This document shows positions 7,690 to 8,357 of a stretch of DNA of 8,357 nucleotides, piece by piece. The notes beneath the pieces were generated by a model. The model searched no databases, was not told the origin of the DNA, and was given only the letters and a program-made list of their open reading frames with translations. How positions within the stretch are numbered: position 1 is the first letter of the stretch; each line of letters begins with the position of its first letter. Location of the stretch: the NCBI GenBank assembly GCA_030600135.1, contig JAUVMS010000126.1, positions 1 to 8,357 on the forward strand, read 5' to 3'. A program made the position numbers and the translations under genes. Source of the DNA: Hyphomicrobiales bacterium. Lineage in GTDB: Bacteria > Pseudomonadota > Alphaproteobacteria > Rhizobiales > JAUVMS01.

Positions 7690-7788
7690 GGGTCTCGTCG
7701 CCACCTCCCGACACGAAGCCGTGGGTGGCTTTGTCCTCCCTAGACCTGGGTCGGGAACGCCGGCAGGAGAGCCGTCATCCGCCCAAGA
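7659..7788 (-). ncRNA. Candidate small RNA of about 130 nt, convergent with the DUF1467 gene
   Basis: A promoter-like pair upstream (7795-7823) and an intrinsic terminator (7659-7689) bracket a non-coding body on the minus strand. The body can fold into a multi-part hairpin. An outer helix pairs 7742-7746 with 7691-7695 (5 bp). A middle helix pairs 7724-7729 with 7700-7705 (GCCACC/GGTGGC). A terminal hairpin pairs 7720-7723 with 7712-7715 around a 4-base loop. A 7-base alternative pairing (7750-7756 with 7706-7712) excludes part of this fold. GGGAGG occurs twice (7740-7735 and 7709-7704). I do not recognise the family. It lacks the SRP RNA GGAAGGAAGC core, is too short for typical 6S RNA, and has no tRNA T-arm. 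The start near 7788 is inferred from the -10 position. The role is unknown. Confidence 0.42.
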
Positions 7789-7794
7789 GCCAAC

Positions 7795-7823
7795 AACATA
7801 GTAAAACTGTATCGCCCTGTCAC
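7795..7823 (-). promoter_or_regulatory. Sigma70-like promoter reading leftward into the small RNA
   Basis: On the minus strand, GTGACA (7823-7818, five of six matches to TTGACA) is followed after exactly 17 bases by TATGTT (7800-7795). The latter matches four of six of TATAAT, including the key second and last positions. Initiation would fall near 7788. No coding sequence lies downstream on that strand before the terminator. Confidence 0.45.
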
Positions 7824-7885
7824 CTGTAATGATGAGCAGAAACTCTGCCTTTGCATAGATCTTGTTAGTTGATGGCTTGGAGCTG

Positions 7886-7968
7886 GTATGCCGACCGGCT
7901 GGGATTGCTTCGAGGGTCAGAACTGGTTATTAGCGGCCGGGCACCTGAAGCATAAATTGTCGGCATAC
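7886..7968. repeat. Perfect 10-base inverted repeat bounding 83 bases upstream of proS
   Basis: GTATGCCGAC (7886-7895) is exactly complementary to GTCGGCATAC (7959-7968). Nested inside, TGCTTC (7906-7911) pairs with GAAGCA (7947-7952), extendable by a G-U pair (7912/7946) if transcribed rightward, then GGT (7915-7917) with ACC (7943-7945). This could be a structured proS leader, an operator pair, or a small mobile-element relic. No target duplication is evident at its ends, and it does not fit a tRNA. Confidence 0.5.
7905..7933 (+). promoter_or_regulatory. Possible proS promoter
   Basis: TTGCTT (7905-7910) and TATTAG (7928-7933) are separated by 17 bases and lie about 95 bases before the proS ATG. 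The matches are only three and four of six. It sits inside the inverted repeat 7886-7968, so if it is the real start only the right arm would be transcribed. The call is weak. Confidence 0.22.
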
Positions 7969-8028
7969 GCCCCGACACATTGGTCTGCGGCGCCGACCGC
8001 AACACAAGATTTCAGCAGGTCCCAGCCA

Positions 8029-8357
8029 ATGCGCCTTTCGCAATACTTCTTGCCGATTCTCCGCGACACTCCGAAGGAAGCGGAAATCATTTCACATCAG
8101 CTCATGCTGCGCGCCGGAATGGTACGACAGTCGAGCGCCGGCATTTATTCCTGGCTCCCCTTGGGCTTCCGCGTACTGTAGAAGATCGAGCAGATCGTTC
8201 GCGAGGAGCAAGATCGCGCCGGCGCCATCGAAGTCCTGATGCCGACAATTCAGCCGGCGGATCTTTGGAAGGAAAGCGGTCGGTACGAGGACTATGGCAA
8301 GGAGATGCTGCGCATCGAGGATCGCCACGAGCGCGAGATGCTGTATGGCCCGACCAA
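8029..8357 (+). pseudogene. proS: Prolyl-tRNA synthetase 5' portion, interrupted by an in-frame amber codon and cut by the window end
   Basis: ProRS charges tRNA-Pro with proline in the cytoplasm. From ATG 8029 the first 50 codons read MRLSQYFLPILRDTPKEAEI, then LMLRAGMVRQSSAGIYSWLP and LGFRVL, the typical bacterial class II ProRS N-terminus leading into motif 1. Codon 51 is TAG (8179-8181), where the family has lysine (RVLKKIEQI). The same frame then continues for 58 codons with strong family character (KIEQIVREEQDRAGAIEVLM, PTIQPADLWKESGRYEDYGK, EMLRIEDRHEREMLYGPT). One change, AAG to TAG, explains the break. A 50-residue product cannot be active, and the internal methionine (LMPT) would start after motif 1. 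The start is chosen because residues encoded upstream (frame open from 7888) do not resemble ProRS. AGCAGG near 8012-8017 is a weak ribosome site. Sequencing error remains possible. Confidence 0.9.

Larger units (their letters stand above)
7647..8028. other. 382-base non-coding region between the DUF1467 gene and proS
   Basis: No conserved protein frame is visible on either strand. The left part (7659-7823) carries a terminator, a foldable body and a promoter, all oriented to the minus strand. The middle (about 7795-7890) is AT-richer than the genes, as promoter regions are, and contains a small hairpin, GCAGA-AAC-TCTGC (7836-7848). The right part (7886-8001) contains a long-range inverted repeat and two short competing or additional hairpins upstream of proS. 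The minus-strand terminator ends 12 bases from the DUF1467 stop, so the two transcripts converge. Confidence 0.8.

Noticed and set aside
7465..7704. Minus-strand frame (79 codons) as a product of the leftward transcript
   Set aside because: It would read through the intrinsic terminator and lie mostly antisense to the DUF1467 gene. The predicted protein shows no domain.
7886..7968. tRNA-like gene
   Set aside because: The closing stem is 10 bp rather than 7, and there is no T-arm GGTTCGA-like sequence or anticodon arm.
7888..8028. N-terminal extension of proS from an ATG at 7888
   Set aside because: The 47 added residues do not resemble ProRS, which conventionally begins MRLSQYFLP.

Overview
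The window comes from the chromosome of an alphaproteobacterium, probably Rhodospirillales-like. The base composition is moderately GC-rich. The gene order nuoL-nuoM-nuoN-birA-RNase J-mce-DUF1467-proS, all on the plus strand, is the conserved tail of the alphaproteobacterial complex I operon. The lineage call rests on gene order and protein motifs read by eye, not on a database search.

Bases 1-4333 hold the three antiporter-like proton-pumping subunits of NADH:quinone oxidoreductase. NuoL has lost its N-terminus to the window edge; NuoM and NuoN are complete. They are tightly packed: nuoL and nuoM overlap by ATGA, and nuoM and nuoN are 10 bases apart. The membrane-embedded Glu and Lys residues that define these subunits are all present. 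Bases 4340-6811 hold a biotin-protein ligase without a DNA-binding domain and an RNase J that starts at TTG 27 bases later. The type III pantothenate kinase gene (coaX) that often sits between them in relatives is absent. Bases 6868-7646 hold methylmalonyl-CoA epimerase and a small two-helix DUF1467 membrane protein.

Bases 7647-8028 are the only long non-coding stretch, and the most informative part. Its left half carries signals for a minus-strand small RNA of about 130 nt. These are a -35/-10 pair with a 17-base spacer, an internally foldable body, and a U-tract terminator whose stem pairs better on the minus strand. Its right half, just upstream of proS, has a perfect 10-base inverted repeat enclosing a nested helix and a possible plus-strand promoter.

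The window ends in the 5' part of proS (prolyl-tRNA synthetase). The reading frame is typical of the family but is broken by an in-frame amber codon at codon 51, where lysine is expected, and then continues intact to the window edge. ProRS is normally essential, and TAG serves as an ordinary stop for three other genes here. This lesion therefore needs an explanation: sequence error, recent pseudogene with a second copy elsewhere, or suppression.

Functionally, the nuo genes serve respiration. BirA activates biotin carboxylases such as propionyl-CoA carboxylase, whose product Mce epimerises. RNase J and ProRS serve RNA processing and translation. Nothing in the window looks horizontally acquired.
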